Assembly (NCBI RefSeq): GCF_900091575.1
Contig: NZ_FMCR01000003.1
Span: forward strand, 124,001-188,000
Length of the DNA: 64,000 nucleotides
Source of the DNA: Micromonospora saelicesensis
GTDB taxonomy: Bacteria; Actinomycetota; Actinomycetes; Mycobacteriales; Micromonosporaceae
Direction of reading: 5' to 3'
Numbering within the stretch: position 1 is the stretch's first letter; each line of letters starts with the position of its first letter. The notes under the pieces are model-generated. The model searched no databases. It had not been told where the DNA came from and was given only the letters and a program-made list of their open reading frames with translations. Of the stretch, positions 1 through 9,767 are shown in pieces. The position numbers and the translations under genes were made by a program.

Positions 1-69
1 TGATGTCGCCAACGATTCAGCTCCAAAGGACGCCAATGAACTGTCCGCCCCGGCCTCGATGACGATGCC

Positions 70-122
70 CGGTCCCCGGTCAACGCCCGGATCCCGGACC
101 CGGTCCCCGGTCAACGCCCGGA
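70..122. repeat. Short direct repeat upstream of thyX
   Basis: A 22-bp unit beginning cggtccccggtcaacgc occurs at 70-91 and again at 101-122, followed by a diverged third version up to about 155. It lies in the 247-bp stretch before thyX, where I see no gene. It may be slippage-derived; no function is implied. Confidence 0.6.
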
Positions 123-247
123 CCGGGACCCGGAGCCCGGCCAACGCCGTTGGGCGTCGGCGGGTCCGCGGACTGTCTGAGTGATCGACATTGCACGGGG
201 CGCGCCTGAGTTGGGTCGGGCGGCACCCCACCACTAAAGTCCCAGGA

Positions 248-997
248 ATGCCGGACATGGTGCAGCCCCAGGTCAAGTTGATCGCGTGGACCCAATTCGC
301 GGCCCCGGACGACGTGCCGTGGTCGACCGACGCGGAGGGCGGTCAGGCGCTGGCCGAGTTCGCCGGTCGGGCCTGCTACCAGTCGTGGAAGAAGCCGAAC
401 CCGGCGACCGCCACCAACGCCGGCTACCTGGCGCACATCCTCGAAGTGGGCCACCTGAGCGTGCTGGAGCACGGGTCGGTCACCTTCTACTTCACCGGGG
501 TGTCCCGCTCCTTCACCCACGAGCTGATCCGGCACCGGCACTTCTCGTACTCCCAGCTGTCGCAGCGCTACGTCCCGGAGCGGGATGCGGCCATGGTCGA
601 GCCGGCCGTCATCGCCGACGACCCGGAGCTGCACAAGAAGTTCGTGGAGGCCGCCGAGGCGAGCGTTCGGGCGTACACCGAGTTGCTGGAAGGCCTCGAG
701 CAGCGCTTCTCCGACGAGCCCAACCCGACGCTGCGCCGCAAGCAGGCCCGGCAGGCGGCCCGCGCGGTGCTGCCCAACGCCACCGAGACCCGGATCGTGG
801 TCTCCGGCAACTACCGGGCCTGGCGGCACTTCATCGCGATGCGGGCCACCGAGCACGCCGACGTGGAGATCCGTGAGCTGGCCGTGGAGTGCCTGCGCCA
901 GCTCCAGGGGGTCGCCCCGAACGTGTTCGCCGACTTCGTGATCACCACGCTGCCGGACGGCACCGAAGTGGCGGCCAGCCCGCACGAGGCGTCCTGA
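248..997 (+). CDS. thyX: Flavin-dependent thymidylate synthase ThyX
   Basis: Makes dTMP from dUMP using methylene-tetrahydrofolate, with FAD/NADPH as reductant, in the cytoplasm. The 249-residue product carries the family signature RHR-X7-S: R95, H96, R97 and S105 in [14 protein letters not shown], which binds FAD and dUMP. Length is normal for ThyX. The ATG at 248 is chosen because the product then begins [12 protein letters not shown], close to where ThyX homologues start; the frame stays open further upstream to 191 without conserved sequence. dapA follows 47 bp later on the same strand, and this thyX-dapA-rnj order is the usual actinobacterial arrangement, so the three may be co-transcribed. 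Confidence 0.95.
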   Translation: MPDMVQPQVKLIAWTQFAAPDDVPWSTDAEGGQALAEFAGRACYQSWKKPNPATATNAGYLAHILEVGHLSVLEHGSVTFYFTGVSRSFTHELIRHRHFSYSQLSQRYVPERDAAMVEPAVIADDPELHKKFVEAAEASVRAYTELLEGLEQRFSDEPNPTLRRKQARQAARAVLPNATETRIVVSGNYRAWRHFIAMRATEHADVEIRELAVECLRQLQGVAPNVFADFVITTLPDGTEVAASPHEAS

Positions 998-1044
998 GCC
1001 CTTCCCCGGCGGGCCTCGGCTGGTCGTCCGCTAGGTTGGAGGGT

Positions 1045-1971
1045 ATGACGCACGACCACCTCGACGCCGCGGCCCGACCGGCGTCCCGCCCCTTCGGCCG
1101 GCTGCTCACAGCCATGGTGACCCCGCTCACCCCCGACGGTTCCCTCGATCTCGACGGCGCCGCCCGGCTGGCGAGCCACCTGGTCGACGAGCAGGGCAAC
1201 GACGCGCTGGTGGTCAACGGCACCACCGGCGAGTCGCCGACCACCACCGACGCGGAGAAGGAACACCTGATCCGGGCCGTGGTGGAGGCCGTCGGTGACC
1301 GCGCCAAGGTGGTCGCGGGCGTCGGCACCAACGACACCCGGCACACCATCGAGCTGGCCGCCGCCGCCGAGAAGGCGGGTGCGCACGGCCTGCTCGTGGT
1401 CACCCCGTACTACAACAAGCCGCCGCAGAGCGGGTTGCTGCGACACTTCACCGCGGTGGCCGACGCCACCGGGCTGCCGGTGATGCTGTACGACATTCCG
1501 CACCGCTCCGGCGTGCCGATCGACACCGAGACGTTGGTCCGGCTCGCCGAACACGGCCGGATCGTCGCGGTCAAGGACGCCAAGGGCGACCTGACCGCCA
1601 CCAGCTGGGTCACCAGCCGGACCAGCCTCGCCTTCTACAGCGGCGAGGACGCCCTCACCCTGCCGGCGCTGGCCGTCGGATGCGTGGGCGTGGTCGGCAC
1701 CTCGACGCACTTCACCGGGGCGCTGACCGCACAGATGATCGAGGCGTACGACGCGGGGGACATGCCGACCGCGCTGGCCCTGCACCGGCGGCTGCTGCCG
1801 CTGTTCACCGGCATCTTCCGCACCCAGGGCACCATCCTGGTGAAGGCGGGCCTGGCGTCGCTGGGCCTGCCGGCCGGCCCGGTGCGACCCCCGCTCGTGG
1901 ACGCCACCGACGACGAGATCGCCCAGCTGCGCGCAGACTTCGCGGCAGCGGGCCTGGAGCTGCCCGAATGA
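1045..1971 (+). CDS. dapA: 4-hydroxy-tetrahydrodipicolinate synthase DapA
   Basis: Condenses pyruvate with aspartate semialdehyde, the first committed step of lysine and diaminopimelate synthesis (cell-wall precursor). The 308-residue (beta/alpha)8-barrel shows the VTPYYNKP motif (catalytic Tyr around 122-123) and the Schiff-base lysine K177 in AVKDAKGD, plus the GTTGE motif that binds the pyruvate carboxylate. The ATG at 1045 is preferred because the conserved N-terminus (FGRLLTAMVTPLTPDG) follows shortly after; a GGAGG lies only two bases upstream, so spacing is tight. It sits between thyX and rnj on the same strand. Confidence 0.95.
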   Translation: MTHDHLDAAARPASRPFGRLLTAMVTPLTPDGSLDLDGAARLASHLVDEQGNDALVVNGTTGESPTTTDAEKEHLIRAVVEAVGDRAKVVAGVGTNDTRHTIELAAAAEKAGAHGLLVVTPYYNKPPQSGLLRHFTAVADATGLPVMLYDIPHRSGVPIDTETLVRLAEHGRIVAVKDAKGDLTATSWVTSRTSLAFYSGEDALTLPALAVGCVGVVGTSTHFTGALTAQMIEAYDAGDMPTALALHRRLLPLFTGIFRTQGTILVKAGLASLGLPAGPVRPPLVDATDDEIAQLRADFAAAGLELPE

Positions 1972-2023
1972 ACGAACGACACGATGGACGTCGAGTAACG
2001 GCGTCGCAGAATGAGGTGGACGC

Positions 2024-3712
2024 GTGACCGAGGCGCACATCGAGGCGGAGCTACCCCCGCCGCTGCCGGAAGGCGGCCTGCGGATCATCCCGCTCGGCGG
2101 GCTCGGCGCCATCGGTCGGAACATGACCGTCTTCGAGTACGACGGCAAGTTGCTGATCGTCGACTGCGGGGTGTTGTTCCCCGACGTCGAGCAGCCGGGT
2201 GTGGATTTGATCCTGCCCGACTTCGGTCCGATCCTGGACCGGCTGGCCGACGTCCAGGCGATCGTGCTGACGCACGGTCACGAGGACCACATCGGCGCGG
2301 TGCCGTACCTGCTCGCCCACAAGCCCGACATCCCGCTGGTCGGCTCACAGTTCACCCTCGCCCTGGTCGAGGCGAAGTTGGCCGAGCGGCGGATCCAGCC
2401 GTACACGCTGACCGTGCGGGAGGGCGGCCGTGAGCGGCTCGGCCCGTTCGAGTGTGAGTTCTTCGCGGTCAACCACTCGATCCCGGACGCCCTCGCGGTG
2501 GCCATCCGTACCCCCGCCGGCCTGGTGCTGCACACCGGCGACTTCAAGATGGACCAGTTGCCGCTGGACGGCCGGATCACCGACCTGGCCGGTTTCGCCC
2601 GGCTCGGCGCCGAAGGCGTCGACCTGCTGCTGTCCGACTCCACCAACGCGGAGATCCCCGGTTTCGTCACCCCGGAGCGGGAGATCGGCCCGGTGCTCGA
2701 CTCGATCTTCGCGAAGGCCAAGGGTCGGATCATCGTGGCCTCGTTCGCCTCGCACGTGCACCGCGTGCAGCAGGTCTTCGACTCCGCCGCCGAGCACGGC
2801 CGCAAGGTCGCGCTGATCGGCCGGTCCATGGTCCGCAACATGGGCATCGCCCGGGACCTCGGCCTGCTCAACATCCCGGCCGGCCTGGTCATCAGCATCG
2901 ACGAGGCGACCACGCTGCCGCCGGATGAAATCGTGCTGATGTCCACCGGTTCCCAGGGTGAGCCGATGAGCGCGCTGGGCCGGATGGCCAGCGGCGACCA
3001 CCGGCACATCACCATCGCCCCCGGTGACACGGTCGTGCTGGCCTCCTCACTGGTGCCCGGCAACGAGACCTCGGTCTACCGGGTGATCAACCGGCTCGCG
3101 CGGGCCGGCGCGGTGGTCGTGCACAAGGACGTGGCCAAGGTGCACGTCTCCGGGCACGCCCCCGCCGGGGAGCTGCTCTACCTGCTCAACGTGGTCCGGC
3201 CCAGCAACCTGATGCCCGTGCACGGCGAGTGGCGTCACCTGCGCGCCCACGCCCGGCTCGGCATCGAATCCGGGGTCGCCGCCGACCGGGTGGTGCTCTG
3301 CGAGGACGGCGACGTGGTCGACCTGGTCGAGGGCCGCGCCAGCGTGGTCGGGCACGTGAAGAGCCGGTACGTCTACGTGGACGGCCTCGCCGTCGGTGAC
3401 GTCAGCGAGTCGCTGCTCACCGAACGGCGGATCCTCGGTGACGGCGGTTTCATCGCCACCACCGTGGTCGTCGACTCGGTCACCGGCAAGGTGGTCGCCG
3501 GCCCGACGCTCTCCGCGAAGGGCTTCTCCGAGGACCCGGAGGCGTTCAACCCGGTGGTGCCGCTGGTCACCGAGGCGCTCAACCGGGCCGCGGCGGACGG
3601 CATCACCGACCCGCACCAGCTTCAGCAGATCGTCCGGCGGACCGTGGGGCGGTGGGTCAACGACAAGTACCGTCGTCGGCCGATGATCGTGCCCACCGTC
3701 GTCGAGGTCTGA
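2024..3712 (+). CDS. rnj: Ribonuclease J
   Basis: Metallo-beta-lactamase/beta-CASP nuclease with 5'-exo and endonuclease activity, involved in mRNA turnover and rRNA maturation. The zinc-binding motif HGHEDH is at residues 84-89, followed by the beta-CASP region, the second metal-site elements (HTGDFK and SDSTN) and a C-terminal domain. 562 residues is normal. Starts at GTG 2024, 52 bp after dapA. A strong hairpin at 3726-3760 follows the stop. The same window also encodes RNase Y, so two degradosome-type nucleases are present. Confidence 0.95.
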   Translation: MTEAHIEAELPPPLPEGGLRIIPLGGLGAIGRNMTVFEYDGKLLIVDCGVLFPDVEQPGVDLILPDFGPILDRLADVQAIVLTHGHEDHIGAVPYLLAHKPDIPLVGSQFTLALVEAKLAERRIQPYTLTVREGGRERLGPFECEFFAVNHSIPDALAVAIRTPAGLVLHTGDFKMDQLPLDGRITDLAGFARLGAEGVDLLLSDSTNAEIPGFVTPEREIGPVLDSIFAKAKGRIIVASFASHVHRVQQVFDSAAEHGRKVALIGRSMVRNMGIARDLGLLNIPAGLVISIDEATTLPPDEIVLMSTGSQGEPMSALGRMASGDHRHITIAPGDTVVLASSLVPGNETSVYRVINRLARAGAVVVHKDVAKVHVSGHAPAGELLYLLNVVRPSNLMPVHGEWRHLRAHARLGIESGVAADRVVLCEDGDVVDLVEGRASVVGHVKSRYVYVDGLAVGDVSESLLTERRILGDGGFIATTVVVDSVTGKVVAGPTLSAKGFSEDPEAFNPVVPLVTEALNRAAADGITDPHQLQQIVRRTVGRWVNDKYRRRPMIVPTVVEV

Positions 3713-3725
3713 CCGCACGCGTCAC

Positions 3726-3760
3726 GATGCCCGTCCGCACACGAGGTGCGGGCGGGCATC
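3726..3760. terminator. Bidirectional terminator after rnj
   Basis: Inverted repeat with 15-bp arms (gatgcccgtccgcac and its near-perfect complement, one G-T mismatch) around a 5-nt loop acgag. It sits between the convergent rnj and LPXTG-protein genes, where a shared intrinsic terminator is expected; there is no clear U-tract, as is common in actinobacteria. Confidence 0.75.
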
Positions 3761-3791
3761 GCCGTTTCACGATTGGGCTCACCGTTGCGGG

Positions 3792-4856
3792 TCAGCCGCG
3801 CTGGAGCCGGCGTCGCAGGAGCAGCAGTCCGCCGCCGAGGGTCAGCAGCGACACGCCGATCAGGCCGTACACGATGGTGGTCGTGCCGGTGCGCGGCAGT
3901 TCCGTTGCCTTCGGGGCGGGCGTGGCCGGTGCCGTGGTCGCTGCCGTGGTCGCTGGCGTGGTCGGGTCGGCCGGTGGCGCGGTGGTGGCCGCGCCGCCTC
4001 CGGCTCCGCCGCCGGTCAGGCGGAGCGTCACCGAGGTGTCCGCGTTGGTGTACCGGTTGGTGGGCGCGAGCCAGAGCCGGACGCTCTTCGTGCCGCCGGT
4101 GGCCGCCACCCGTACGTCGAAGCTGTCGGTGGCACCGCCCGCGAGGCGGCGCTCGCGCAGGATCTCGCAGCCCACACCGTTCATCCGGCCGCTGTCGGAG
4201 CACCCCGGTGCGGTGACCCGCACCCCGTCCGGGGTGGCGACGTTCAACGAGTACCCGCCGATGTCGAACGTGCCGGTGTTCGTGACCCGGACCCGCATCG
4301 TCGCGGCACCGTCGACGACCGGACCGGCGGTGGCCCGTAGCCGCAGCGTCGTGCGGTCCGGCCAGTTGATCCGGAATTCGGTGGGTCGGTCGGCGCGGCC
4401 AGTGGCGTCCTGACCGGCAACGGAACCCCACCCGGTCACGCCGAAGACCGGCTGCGCAGCCGATGAGGTCACGGTCAGGCGGTACGTCCGATCGCCCCCG
4501 GCGGGCAGTTCCGCGCCGCCGCAGACCCAGGTCCTCGGCGCACCGTCGCCGGCCCGGCAGTCGCCGCCAGCGGTCAGGCCGGCGTCCTGTGGCAGGCGGA
4601 GCACGAAGAAGCCCTTCGCGGCTGCCCCACCCTCGTTGACGACTTTGACCTCCAGCGGACCCGACGGGTGCCACGGGTCGCCGCCGAGGAAGACGATGTC
4701 GGCCCGGGCCAGGATCGTCGGCGCGGCGTTCCCGGCCGTCGTGCTCGGCGAGACGGTCGGCTTTGCAGGGGCGGCACCGGCAACGGTCGGGGTGGCGAGG
4801 GCGGACAGGGCGAGCACGGCGGCACCGACGATGCCGGACCGGAGAGGGCGGTTCAT
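3792..4856 (-). CDS. LPXTG-anchored surface protein
   Basis: A secreted 354-residue protein. It has an N-terminal signal peptide (MNRPLRSGIVGAAVLALSAL, likely cleaved near VAGAA), two beta-rich Ig-like regions of about 110-130 residues each, a Thr/Pro/Ala linker, the sortase signal LPRTG at 320-324, a hydrophobic segment and a basic tail RRRLQRG. This is the classic layout for covalent wall attachment by a sortase. The ATG at 4856 has GGGAG six bases upstream. Single gene between the rnj terminator and the YbjN gene pair. The ligand or role is not recognisable; no sortase gene lies in the window. Confidence 0.85.
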   Translation of the reverse strand: MNRPLRSGIVGAAVLALSALATPTVAGAAPAKPTVSPSTTAGNAAPTILARADIVFLGGDPWHPSGPLEVKVVNEGGAAAKGFFVLRLPQDAGLTAGGDCRAGDGAPRTWVCGGAELPAGGDRTYRLTVTSSAAQPVFGVTGWGSVAGQDATGRADRPTEFRINWPDRTTLRLRATAGPVVDGAATMRVRVTNTGTFDIGGYSLNVATPDGVRVTAPGCSDSGRMNGVGCEILRERRLAGGATDSFDVRVAATGGTKSVRLWLAPTNRYTNADTSVTLRLTGGGAGGGAATTAPPADPTTPATTAATTAPATPAPKATELPRTGTTTIVYGLIGVSLLTLGGGLLLLRRRLQRG

Positions 4857-4979
4857 GACGACTCCCGAGAGGTTGCGGTGGGCTGACGGCGATATCACCC
4901 CGGTGCCGTTCTCCCGGTTGCGAGCTGTCGGATGTCGTGCAGTCGCGCGGCAACTGCAACCTTTGGCGCCCCTGGCGAA

Positions 4980-6650
4980 TCAGGGCAGCGCGGCGACGGC
5001 CTCGGCGTACGCGATGCCGGTGGCGATGGCGGCGTCCATGAGGACCCGTAGCTGCGCCGGGGCGACCCCGTGCGCCAGGTCGGTGGCCACGTCGCCGGCC
5101 AGCACCAACTCGTCGCCGAGGTCGTGTGCGTACGCCTTGGGCAGCAGCCGGTCGTGGTTCCAGGCGTTGCAGAAGGCGTACGCCTCGGCGCGGCGCGCCG
5201 CCGGCAGCCGGCGGTTGGCCATGGCGCGGGCGTGCAGCACCTCGCCGCGCTCACCGGCCCGCCGGAACTGGATCACCGCCCCCTCCCAGTGGCCGACCAC
5301 GGTCTCGCCCTCGTCCACCAGATACCGGTCGCCGCGCCCGTCCAGGATCCCGGTGATCATGCCGAGGGAGAGCGCCGACAACTCGCTGTCGCCCAGCTCG
5401 GGATCGGGCTCGGCCTGGGCGTCGGCCCGGTCGGCGTCGGGCTCGTCGGGCTCGTCAGGTTCGTCGTCGGTGGGCAGCGGAACCGGCGCCGCGAGCGGGC
5501 GCTCGGACAGCCAGGCGGCCATCCGGCCGGAGTGGTGCCCCGTGCCGTTGCGCGCGTCGAAGCTGCCGGCCAACTCGTTGGCCACCCCGAGCAACAGCGC
5601 CCCGAGCGTGCCCACGTCCAACTCGGTGGCCGTCCGCTCGCCGTACGCCGGCCGGGGCATCGTCCGCCCGCCCAGCCCTGCCTCCACGGCCAGCCCGCAG
5701 ACCAGTGCCCCGGCGGCGGCGAACTCCATGGCGGCGAGATCGTCGGTCGGCCGGTCCAACCGGGGCAGCTGCTCAGCCAGGATGGCCAGCCCGCGCTCCA
5801 GGTGCCCGCCCAGCGCGCAGAACCGCAGGTGCGCGGCGAGGTGCGGGAACGCCGCGCGCTCCCGTCGGTGCCGGCGGTACGCCCGCACGTGCGCCGTCGC
5901 GGCCCGCTCCGGCTCGCCGGAGCGCAGTGCCGGCAGCAGACAGGCGACCAGGTCCCGCTCGGGCTGGTCGGTGCAGGACTGCGGGTCGCCGTCGGTCTCC
6001 CCGAGCTCGCTGACTGCGGCATGCCACTCGCCCCAGCCGGCCAGCAGCTCGGCACGCCGGGCCGAGGCGCAGCCCGGGCAGCCGCCGGCGGGGCCCGGCC
6101 GTTTTCCGGACCATCGCTCGTACCAGTGCCGGGCGGTGGGCTCGTCGCCCAGATGATCGGCGATCCGGCAGTGCAGCTCCGCGACGGTCGGTGTGTCGGG
6201 ACCATCCGCGCCGACGCGGTGGGCCAGGTCGTGCAGCAGGGACCGGGTCTGGTCCAGCCCGACCCGGGGGGTGCCGAGCAGCGCCTCCACCGCGTACCGC
6301 TGGTAGCGCAGCAGCAGCCCGGTCTCCGTTTCGGTGAGCAGGTCGGGTCGGTGGTCGGCGGCGGCCCGGCAGCGCCGGACCGGCTCGACCAGGCGCCACC
6401 GCTCCCCGTGCAGCAGATACGCCTCGATCAACGCGAACCGCGCGTCCATCCCGGACCGGACGTCGCCGGCCGCGTCGGCGCGCTCGGCGAGCCGCTCCAG
6501 GGCCACCTGCCGGGCCGGGCCGTCGGGGAGGTCCCGGGCCTCGGCGAGCGCGGCCTCCAGCGCCGGTACGCGGCCCCGCGCGAGGCGGTCACCGGAGCCG
6601 GTGGGTGGCGTGCCGGTGCGGCTGCCGGTGAACTCGTCCCGGCCGGTCAC
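4980..6650 (-). CDS. TPR-like protein with C-terminal YbjN domain
   Basis: 556 residues. The N-terminal two-thirds is an alpha-helical, Leu/Ala/Arg-rich solenoid resembling tetratricopeptide repeats, with a CPGC pair near residue 190. A low-complexity Asp/Glu/Pro linker near 400-420 follows. The last ~110 residues form a YbjN-type domain (VVGHWEGAVIQF ... AYAFCNAWNHDRLLPKAYAH) homologous to the neighbouring gene. It overlaps the upstream YbjN gene by 4 bp, so the two are translationally coupled. YbjN domains are often linked to type-III-secretion-chaperone-like folds and stress phenotypes, but the biochemical role here is unknown. Confidence 0.75.
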   Translation of the reverse strand: MTGRDEFTGSRTGTPPTGSGDRLARGRVPALEAALAEARDLPDGPARQVALERLAERADAAGDVRSGMDARFALIEAYLLHGERWRLVEPVRRCRAAADHRPDLLTETETGLLLRYQRYAVEALLGTPRVGLDQTRSLLHDLAHRVGADGPDTPTVAELHCRIADHLGDEPTARHWYERWSGKRPGPAGGCPGCASARRAELLAGWGEWHAAVSELGETDGDPQSCTDQPERDLVACLLPALRSGEPERAATAHVRAYRRHRRERAAFPHLAAHLRFCALGGHLERGLAILAEQLPRLDRPTDDLAAMEFAAAGALVCGLAVEAGLGGRTMPRPAYGERTATELDVGTLGALLLGVANELAGSFDARNGTGHHSGRMAAWLSERPLAAPVPLPTDDEPDEPDEPDADRADAQAEPDPELGDSELSALSLGMITGILDGRGDRYLVDEGETVVGHWEGAVIQFRRAGERGEVLHARAMANRRLPAARRAEAYAFCNAWNHDRLLPKAYAHDLGDELVLAGDVATDLAHGVAPAQLRVLMDAAIATGIAYAEAVAALP

Positions 6651-7126
6651 GACGGCACCGCGCCGGGTAGTCGACGGACCGCCACGGCCAGCTGGCAGCC
6701 GGTGGAGATGCCACAGTCGAGCAGTTGGTCGAGCTGGTGTGGGGTCACGCCGCGTTCCAGGTCGGTGATCACCTCGCCGTACACCCGGGCCCGACCGTCG
6801 TCGGCGACGTGGACGAACGCCTTCGGCCAGAGCCGGTCGTGGTTCCAGGAGTTGCAGAACGCGTACAGGTCGGGCACCCGCTCGATGCCGAAGGTCGGAT
6901 CGACCATGGTGCGGATCTGGAGCAGTTCCCCGTCCCCGCCGACGCGGAGGAACCAGATCAGGTTGTCGTCGAAGTTGCCCACCAGCTCGCCGTCCGGGGT
7001 CGGACCGACGGACCGGCCGCGGGCAGCGAGCACCGCGGCGACCAGTTCGCCGGTCAGGGGACGCAGTGCGCCAGGGTGCCCGGCCAGCGGATCATCCGGA
7101 TCGCCTTCGATTTCCGGCGACGCCAT
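6647..7126 (-). CDS. YbjN domain-containing protein
   Basis: A 159-residue single-domain YbjN protein. It shares with its downstream neighbour the block FCNSWNHDRLWPKAFVHV, then a predicted helix ending near the C-terminus (LDQLLDCGISTG). The ATG at 7126 has AAGGGA upstream. It is the first gene of a two-gene unit overlapping the TPR-YbjN gene by 4 bp, and diverges from ftsK across about 113 bp that must hold both promoters. Function unknown; the matching domains suggest that the two products pair through their YbjN folds. Confidence 0.75.
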   Translation of the reverse strand: MASPEIEGDPDDPLAGHPGALRPLTGELVAAVLAARGRSVGPTPDGELVGNFDDNLIWFLRVGGDGELLQIRTMVDPTFGIERVPDLYAFCNSWNHDRLWPKAFVHVADDGRARVYGEVITDLERGVTPHQLDQLLDCGISTGCQLAVAVRRLPGAVPS

Positions 7127-7239
7127 GGGGCATCCCTTCTGAGGCGGATATCACGACCGGCGGTGGGGTTCGTGTTACGACGCGCGGACACGACCCGGAA
7201 AAGCGGGGATCTGCCCGGCCCCACCGTTACCGTGACTCT

Positions 7240-9699
7240 ATGGCGGGCCGTACCTCTCAGGCGAGCCGGCGACGCGGCGCGTCGCCGCGCGGTGGCACCA
7301 ACAGTCGTGCCCGTCAACCGGCGAAGAAGACCACCCGGGCCCCGGTCCGACGTCGCACCACGCCGCCCCGGCCCGGCCCGGCGGTCTACGTCGGCCGTGC
7401 GGTCGGTGCACTGTGGATGGGGCTGGCGCACGGGATGGGCTGGGCGGTGCGCGCCGCCGGCCGGCAGGCCGCCTCGGCCCGCGACCTCGACCCGGAGCAC
7501 CGGCGGGACGGTGCCGGGCTGCTCATGTTCGGGCTCGCCCTGCTCAGCGCCGTGGCGCTCTGGCTGTCCGGAGCGGGGCCGGTGGGCGCGCGACTGGCCG
7601 ACACGATCCGGCTGTTCCTGGGCGCGATCTCGGTGGTCGTACCTGTGCTGCTGATGATCGGGGCGTGGCGGCTGATGCGTCAGCCCGCCGATCCGGAGCA
7701 CCGGGGCCGTGGGTTGATCGGCTGGGGCTCGCTGCTGGTGTCGACCGCCGCGCTGCTCCAGATCGGTCAGGACCCGGCCGACCCGCTGGAGCGTGACTTC
7801 GCCGGCGGTCTGGTCGGCGCGGGCGTCGGTGGGCTGCTGGAGCGGGCGGTCACCGCCTGGGTGGCGGTGCCGCTGCTCATCCTGCTGCTGCTCTTCGGCC
7901 TGCTCGTGGTGACCGCGACGCCGATCAACAAGATCCCGGAGCGGCTGGGTCTGCTCGCCGGTGGGCTGGTCGGCGCGCCGGAGACGGATGAGGAGGCAGA
8001 CGAGGTGGCCGCCAAGCCGGCGCGCAAGCGACCGGCGAAGCGGATGCCCGCACCACTGGACCCGGACGACTTCGAGGACCTGGACGGCGCGGACCTCCAG
8101 GAAACCATGGTGCTGCCGCGCAAGTCTCCGGGCAAGGTGCCGGCGAGCCGCAAACCGCCGGTCGAGCCGCCGGAGCACTCGCCCGCCCCGACCCGGGCCG
8201 AGCAGCTCGCGTTGACCGGGCTGTCCGGGGACTACACCCTGCCGCCGGCCAACATGCTCAGCGCCGGGGCCGCCGCGAAGACCCGCAGCAAGGCCAACGA
8301 CGAGGTGATCGCCGCGCTGACCGGCGTGTTCGACCAGTTCGATGTGGACGCCGCGGTCACCGGCTTCACCCGTGGCCCGACTGTCACCCGCTATGAGGTG
8401 GAGCTGGGGCACGGCGTCAAGGTCGAGCGGATCACCCAGCTGTCCCGCAACATCGCGTACGCGGTGAAGTCACCGGACGTGCGGATCCTGAGTCCGATCC
8501 CGGGCAAGAGCGCCGTCGGCGTGGAGATTCCGAACACCGACCCGGAGAACGTCGCCCTCGGCGACGTGCTGCGCTCGCGCGCGGCGACCAGCGATCACCA
8601 CCCGATGGTCGTGGCGCTCGGCAAGGACATCGAGGGCGGCTACGTGGTGGCCAACCTCGCCAAGATGCCGCACATCCTGATCGCCGGCGCCACCGGCGCG
8701 GGCAAGTCGAGCTGTCTCAACACCCTGCTGGTGTCCATCCTCACCCGGGCCACCCCGGACGAGGTGCGGCTGCTGCTGATCGACCCGAAGCGGGTCGAGA
8801 TGACCGGCTACGAGGGCATTCCCCACCTGGTCACCCCGATCGTGACCAACGCGAAGAAGGCGGCGGACTCGCTGGACTGGGTGGTCCGCGAGATGGACAT
8901 GCGCTACGACGACCTCGCCGCCAACGGGGTCCGGCACATCGACGACTTCAACCGCAAGGTCCGCAACGGCGAGATCACGGCTCCGCCGGGCAGCGAACGC
9001 GAGATGCGTCCGTACCCGTACCTGTTGGTGATCGTGGACGAGCTTGCCGACCTGATGATGGTCGCGCCGCGCGACGTGGAGGACTCGGTCGTCCGGATCA
9101 CCCAGCTGGCCCGGGCCGCCGGCATCCACCTGGTGCTGGCCACCCAGCGTCCGTCGGTCGACGTGGTGACCGGTCTGATCAAGGCGAACGTGCCGTCCCG
9201 GCTGGCGTTCGCCACCTCCTCCCTCGCGGACTCCCGGGTCATCCTCGACCAACCGGGCGCGGAGAAGCTGCTCGGCCGCGGTGACGGGCTCTTCCTGCCG
9301 ATGGGCGCCTCCAAGCCGGTCCGGATCCAGGGCGCCTGGGTCACCGAGCGCGAGATCGCCGATGTGGTGAAGTTCTGCAAGGACCAGCGTGAGCCGGAGT
9401 TCCGCAAGGACGTGCTGGCCCCGGCGCAGGAGAACAAGAAGAAGATCGACGAGGACATCGGCGACGACCTGGACCTGCTGGTGCAGGCGGTGGAGCTGGT
9501 GGTCACCTCGCAGTTCGGCTCGACCTCGATGCTGCAACGCAAGCTGCGGGTCGGTTTCGCCAAGGCGGGCCGCCTGATGGACCTGATGGAGACCCGGGGG
9601 GTGGTCGGGCCGTCCGAGGGGTCGAAGGCGCGCGACGTGCTGGTCAAGCCGGACGAGCTGGACGAGGTCCTGGCCGGCCTGCGCGGCGACGGGGACTGA
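7240..9699 (+). CDS. ftsK: DNA translocase FtsK/SpoIIIE
   Basis: Septum-anchored, hexameric ATP-driven DNA pump that clears chromosomes at division. The 819-residue product has a basic N-terminus, about four membrane segments within roughly residues 80-235, a Glu/Pro/Lys-rich linker, the RecA-like motor with Walker A GATGAGKS (K489) and Walker B-like VIVDELADLM, and a C-terminal gamma winged-helix domain (SMLQRKLRVGFAKAGRLM) that reads KOPS-type sequences. The ATG at 7240 starts the basic N-terminus; the open frame extends upstream but without homology. A strong terminator follows. Confidence 0.95.
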   Translation: MAGRTSQASRRRGASPRGGTNSRARQPAKKTTRAPVRRRTTPPRPGPAVYVGRAVGALWMGLAHGMGWAVRAAGRQAASARDLDPEHRRDGAGLLMFGLALLSAVALWLSGAGPVGARLADTIRLFLGAISVVVPVLLMIGAWRLMRQPADPEHRGRGLIGWGSLLVSTAALLQIGQDPADPLERDFAGGLVGAGVGGLLERAVTAWVAVPLLILLLLFGLLVVTATPINKIPERLGLLAGGLVGAPETDEEADEVAAKPARKRPAKRMPAPLDPDDFEDLDGADLQETMVLPRKSPGKVPASRKPPVEPPEHSPAPTRAEQLALTGLSGDYTLPPANMLSAGAAAKTRSKANDEVIAALTGVFDQFDVDAAVTGFTRGPTVTRYEVELGHGVKVERITQLSRNIAYAVKSPDVRILSPIPGKSAVGVEIPNTDPENVALGDVLRSRAATSDHHPMVVALGKDIEGGYVVANLAKMPHILIAGATGAGKSSCLNTLLVSILTRATPDEVRLLLIDPKRVEMTGYEGIPHLVTPIVTNAKKAADSLDWVVREMDMRYDDLAANGVRHIDDFNRKVRNGEITAPPGSEREMRPYPYLLVIVDELADLMMVAPRDVEDSVVRITQLARAAGIHLVLATQRPSVDVVTGLIKANVPSRLAFATSSLADSRVILDQPGAEKLLGRGDGLFLPMGASKPVRIQGAWVTEREIADVVKFCKDQREPEFRKDVLAPAQENKKKIDEDIGDDLDLLVQAVELVVTSQFGSTSMLQRKLRVGFAKAGRLMDLMETRGVVGPSEGSKARDVLVKPDELDEVLAGLRGDGD

Positions 9700-9723
9700 C
9701 CCGCCGCCGACTCAGGACGCACG

Positions 9724-9752
9724 ACGGGCCCGCCGGAATCCGGCGGGCCCGT
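9724..9752. terminator. Terminator after ftsK
   Basis: Perfect 13-bp arms (acgggcccgccgg and complement) around the 3-nt loop aat, 25 bp after the ftsK stop and just before the convergent small membrane-protein gene ends. It should act in both directions. Confidence 0.8.
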
Positions 9753-9767
9753 GACGTGGGGGAGCGG

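Noticed and set aside
5070..7142. A 690-codon open frame opposite the YbjN genes
   Set aside because: Antisense shadow; the minus-strand frames have recognisable domains and ribosome binding sites.
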